Assembly: GCA_949297565.1 (NCBI GenBank)
Contig: CASFUI010000050.1
Coordinates: 1-8,185, forward strand
Source of the DNA: an uncultured Eubacteriales bacterium
Lineage (GTDB): Bacteria; Bacillota; Clostridia; Lachnospirales; Lachnospiraceae
Direction of reading: 5' to 3'
Length of the DNA stretch: 8,185 nucleotides
The notes beneath the pieces were generated by a model. It was not told the DNA's origin. It made no database searches and saw nothing but the letters and a program-made list of their open reading frames with translations. The translations under genes and the position numbers were made by a program. Shown one piece after another: positions 6,293-8,185 of the stretch (positions are counted from its first letter, which is position 1; each line of letters opens with the position of its first letter).

Positions 6293-8185
6293 TCACCTTT
6301 TGTCTTGAAAAAGATTATTTTTCCCCCGCAGCTCTGCCAGAAATCTGGAGGGCTGCATTTTTTTATTATAACGCTGAGCCACAGAACAGATAATCAGTCT
6401 GGTTTTTGCCCTTGTCACAGCCACATAAAAAAGCCGTCGTTCTTCTTCAAGCTGTTCTTCCGTTTCCGCCTTGCCGTATGGTATGATGCCTTCATTTACG
6501 CTTGTAATTATAACGGTATCAAATTCAAGTCCTTTTGCCCTGTGCATGGTACATATATTAATATTGCGGGAGGTTTGACTGATTGAATTTAAATCCTCCG
6601 ATACCCCTGACTTTACGTGTTCCCCTGACTCATCTAAAGCGGCTCTCCATTCATCTATACTCCCATAGTGTCCTGCATCTGACTGAAGCTTGTCGAGTAC
6701 TCTGAAAAATATCGTCTTATCAGCTTCTTTTTCCTTTGCATATTCAGAAATGTACAAATCGTATCCGACAGCTTTTCTTATATAATTAACCGCGGCAAAC
6801 GGAGACAGTCCGGACAAAAGCTTAATATGCCTGCTTAACTCTTCAAGCGCCTTCGCAGGAATAACATACCCTTTATGTTTCATGTCGATTATCATCTGTG
6901 ATATATTGACAGTTTTACCTGTAAAAAATAACCTGCTTATGTATCTTGCGGGCTTATTCAAAATGCGGATAAAATCTGTTCGTTCAGTACTTCCTGACGC
7001 AATCCTTATATAAGCCATAATATCTAATGCAATCCAGTGCTCGTATAATTTTTTGCTTCTGCCATGATATGAGGCATCAACTCCGCGCCTGCCAAGATAA
7101 CGAAGCAGTTCCTCCGCCTCGCCGTTAGTTCTTGTCAGCACTGCGTAAGTCTCTTTGCCGCAAACCGTGCTTAAACTTTCGGCGATAAAACTCTCCTGTG
7201 AAGCCATGCTGTCAAACGCATAGTATTCTATCGGCATTCCTCCCGGATTGTAAGCTCTGAGTTTCTTGGAAAATCTATCCCTGTTGTTATTAATAAGTTT
7301 AAGCGCCCCGTCTACGATCAATTTACCGCATCTGTAATTCACATCAAGCCTGAATACTTCTGCATCCGGGAAATATCTGATAAAATCCTGCATTACTCCC
7401 GGTGCCGCGCCCCTGAAGCCATATATACTCTGGTCGTCGTCTCCCACCACAAAAATATTCCTGTGCTTTTCAGAGAGCATTTTTACAACCTCAAGCTGAA
7501 CAGGCGAAACATCCTGAAATTCATCTACAAGAATAAACTCAAATCGGCTCTGCCAAAAATCAAGCACAGAGCCGCGCTCACTTAAAAGTTCTCTTGTCTG
7601 AACCATCATGTCCTCAAAGTCAACAAGATGCTCTCTCTTCAAAAAATCAGAGTAATCTGAATAAAGCTTCCAAAACAGCTCCTCCTCACAGCTTACCGGT
7701 TTATATTGATGTCTCGAAGCGCACATTGACTTAACTTTTGCAAATTCAGACAATATATCATCAATTAATCCATTCTCATCATGCGCCGAAACCTGATTAT
7801 AAATAAATTCTTCCTTTAAAAACTTTCTCTGTATGCCGTTCCTCACAATGTTATCTGACTTATAATTGCAGAATTGCCTGAGCATCATAAAAAATATTGA
7901 ATGAAACGTACCGAAGGTTACACCTTGAGACTCGCAATATTCACCGTCAATACTTTTGCTATACAAGCTTTGTCCTAAAAAATTTCCTGAAGACAGCTTT
8001 AAAAAGCGCTCCTTCATCTCACAGGCTGCCATTCTTGTAAATGTAATAACCAGAATTTTTTCGGGAGACACATTAAATGTATTAATAAGATTCATAATTC
8101 TGTTTGTTATAACTGTAGTCTTCCCGCTTCCGGGACCGGCAAGAATCATCGCCGCCCCTCTGAAATGTTCCACCGCTCTTTTCTG
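6293..8185 (-). CDS. UvrD/PcrA-like SF1A DNA helicase (5' end off window)
   Basis: This is an ATP-driven 3'-5' DNA helicase of superfamily 1A, used in DNA repair, replication restart or clearing proteins from DNA. Counting visible residues from the right edge, the motifs in order are QKRAV (1-5, end of the Q motif), AGPGSGKT (16-23, Walker A), ITFTRMAACEM (47-57, Ia), GTFHS (92-96, Ib), DEFQD (221-225, Walker B), VGDDDQSIYGFRGA (247-260, III), NYRC (283-286, IV), MHRAKGLEFD (547-556, V), VAVTRAK (588-594, VI) and the C-terminal PSRFLAEL (612-619). All appear intact. The frame is open to the window edge and the Q motif is only partly present, so the true start probably lies about 10 codons outside; the GTG at 8173 is not the start. 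At about 640 residues it is shorter than PcrA (about 720) and lacks PcrA's long tail. The last about 25 codons lie opposite the DUF1292 terminator. Confidence 0.95.
   Translation of the reverse strand, partial: QKRAVEHFRGAAMILAGPGSGKTTVITNRIMNLINTFNVSPEKILVITFTRMAACEMKERFLKLSSGNFLGQSLYSKSIDGEYCESQGVTFGTFHSIFFMMLRQFCNYKSDNIVRNGIQRKFLKEEFIYNQVSAHDENGLIDDILSEFAKVKSMCASRHQYKPVSCEEELFWKLYSDYSDFLKREHLVDFEDMMVQTRELLSERGSVLDFWQSRFEFILVDEFQDVSPVQLEVVKMLSEKHRNIFVVGDDDQSIYGFRGAAPGVMQDFIRYFPDAEVFRLDVNYRCGKLIVDGALKLINNNRDRFSKKLRAYNPGGMPIEYYAFDSMASQESFIAESLSTVCGKETYAVLTRTNGEAEELLRYLGRRGVDASYHGRSKKLYEHWIALDIMAYIRIASGSTERTDFIRILNKPARYISRLFFTGKTVNISQMIIDMKHKGYVIPAKALEELSRHIKLLSGLSPFAAVNYIRKAVGYDLYISEYAKEKEADKTIFFRVLDKLQSDAGHYGSIDEWRAALDESGEHVKSGVSEDLNSISQTSRNINICTMHRAKGLEFDTVIITSVNEGIIPYGKAETEEQLEEERRLFYVAVTRAKTRLIICSVAQRYNKKMQPSRFLAELRGKNNLFQDKR
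6328..6364 (+). terminator. Terminator of the DUF1292 gene inside the helicase 3' coding end
   Basis: GCAGCTCT-CCAG pairs with CTGG-AGGGCTGC (12 pairs, one bulged G, AAAT loop), followed by A and seven T on the plus strand. It lies 38 bases after the DUF1292 stop and entirely opposite the codons for the helicase's conserved PSRFL region. The minus strand has no T-run after the hairpin, so helicase transcription should not stop there. Confidence 0.8.

Noticed and set aside
6091..6393. Plus-strand open frame of 100 codons overlapping the DUF1292 gene
   Set aside because: It is a shifted frame of a recognised family gene, then runs through that gene's terminator; no ribosome site.
8171..8173. 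GTG as start of the helicase
   Set aside because: The frame continues upstream to the window edge and encodes QKRA, part of the Q motif that precedes Walker A in this family.

Overview
The window looks like chromosomal DNA of a low-GC Firmicute, most likely a Clostridia/Lachnospiraceae-type anaerobe. The evidence is AT-rich intergenic DNA, strong GGAGG-type ribosome binding sites, a leucine T-box leader, a DUF1292 protein and a MoxR-DUF58 operon. This placement is inferred from gene content and style; no species is claimed. I see no mobile element, phage gene, CRISPR array, tRNA or rRNA.

Layout, left to right. (1) 1-1071, minus: the N-terminal 357 codons of leuA (2-isopropylmalate synthase), running off the left edge. 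(2) 1072-1564, minus: its control region, with a promoter, a leucine-specific T-box riboswitch (specifier CTC, antiterminator, terminator), then a 27-codon reading frame resembling the start of an ACT domain just before leuA. (3) 1672-5106, minus: a tightly overlapping three-gene operon encoding a MoxR-type AAA+ ATPase, a membrane-anchored DUF58 protein and a polytopic membrane protein with a DUF4129-like tail. (4) 5234-5689, minus: an Lrp/AsnC-family regulator whose terminator overlaps the moxR promoter. (5) 5690-5975: a divergent control region with a second terminator hairpin inside the lrp leader, a possible 12-codon leader peptide written through that hairpin, and three related CAAGT...TTGC repeats. 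(6) 5976-6290, plus: a very acidic DUF1292 protein. (7) 6293-8185, minus: a UvrD/PcrA-like SF1A helicase, convergent with the DUF1292 gene and cut by the right edge.

Functionally, leuA commits 2-oxoisovalerate to leucine and is switched on by uncharged tRNA-Leu. The MoxR/DUF58/membrane operon belongs to a widespread class thought to use an AAA+ ATPase to mature or remodel envelope or protein complexes; its substrate here is unknown. The Lrp-family regulator is a candidate amino-acid-responsive regulator and may control its own promoter and the divergent gene. The helicase is a DNA repair/replication motor.

No obviously new multi-gene system is present. The least ordinary signals are regulatory: the terminator/leader-peptide arrangement before lrp, the repeats between lrp and the DUF1292 gene, the ACT-like fragment between T-box and leuA, and signals nested inside one another (a promoter in a terminator, and a terminator in an opposing coding sequence).
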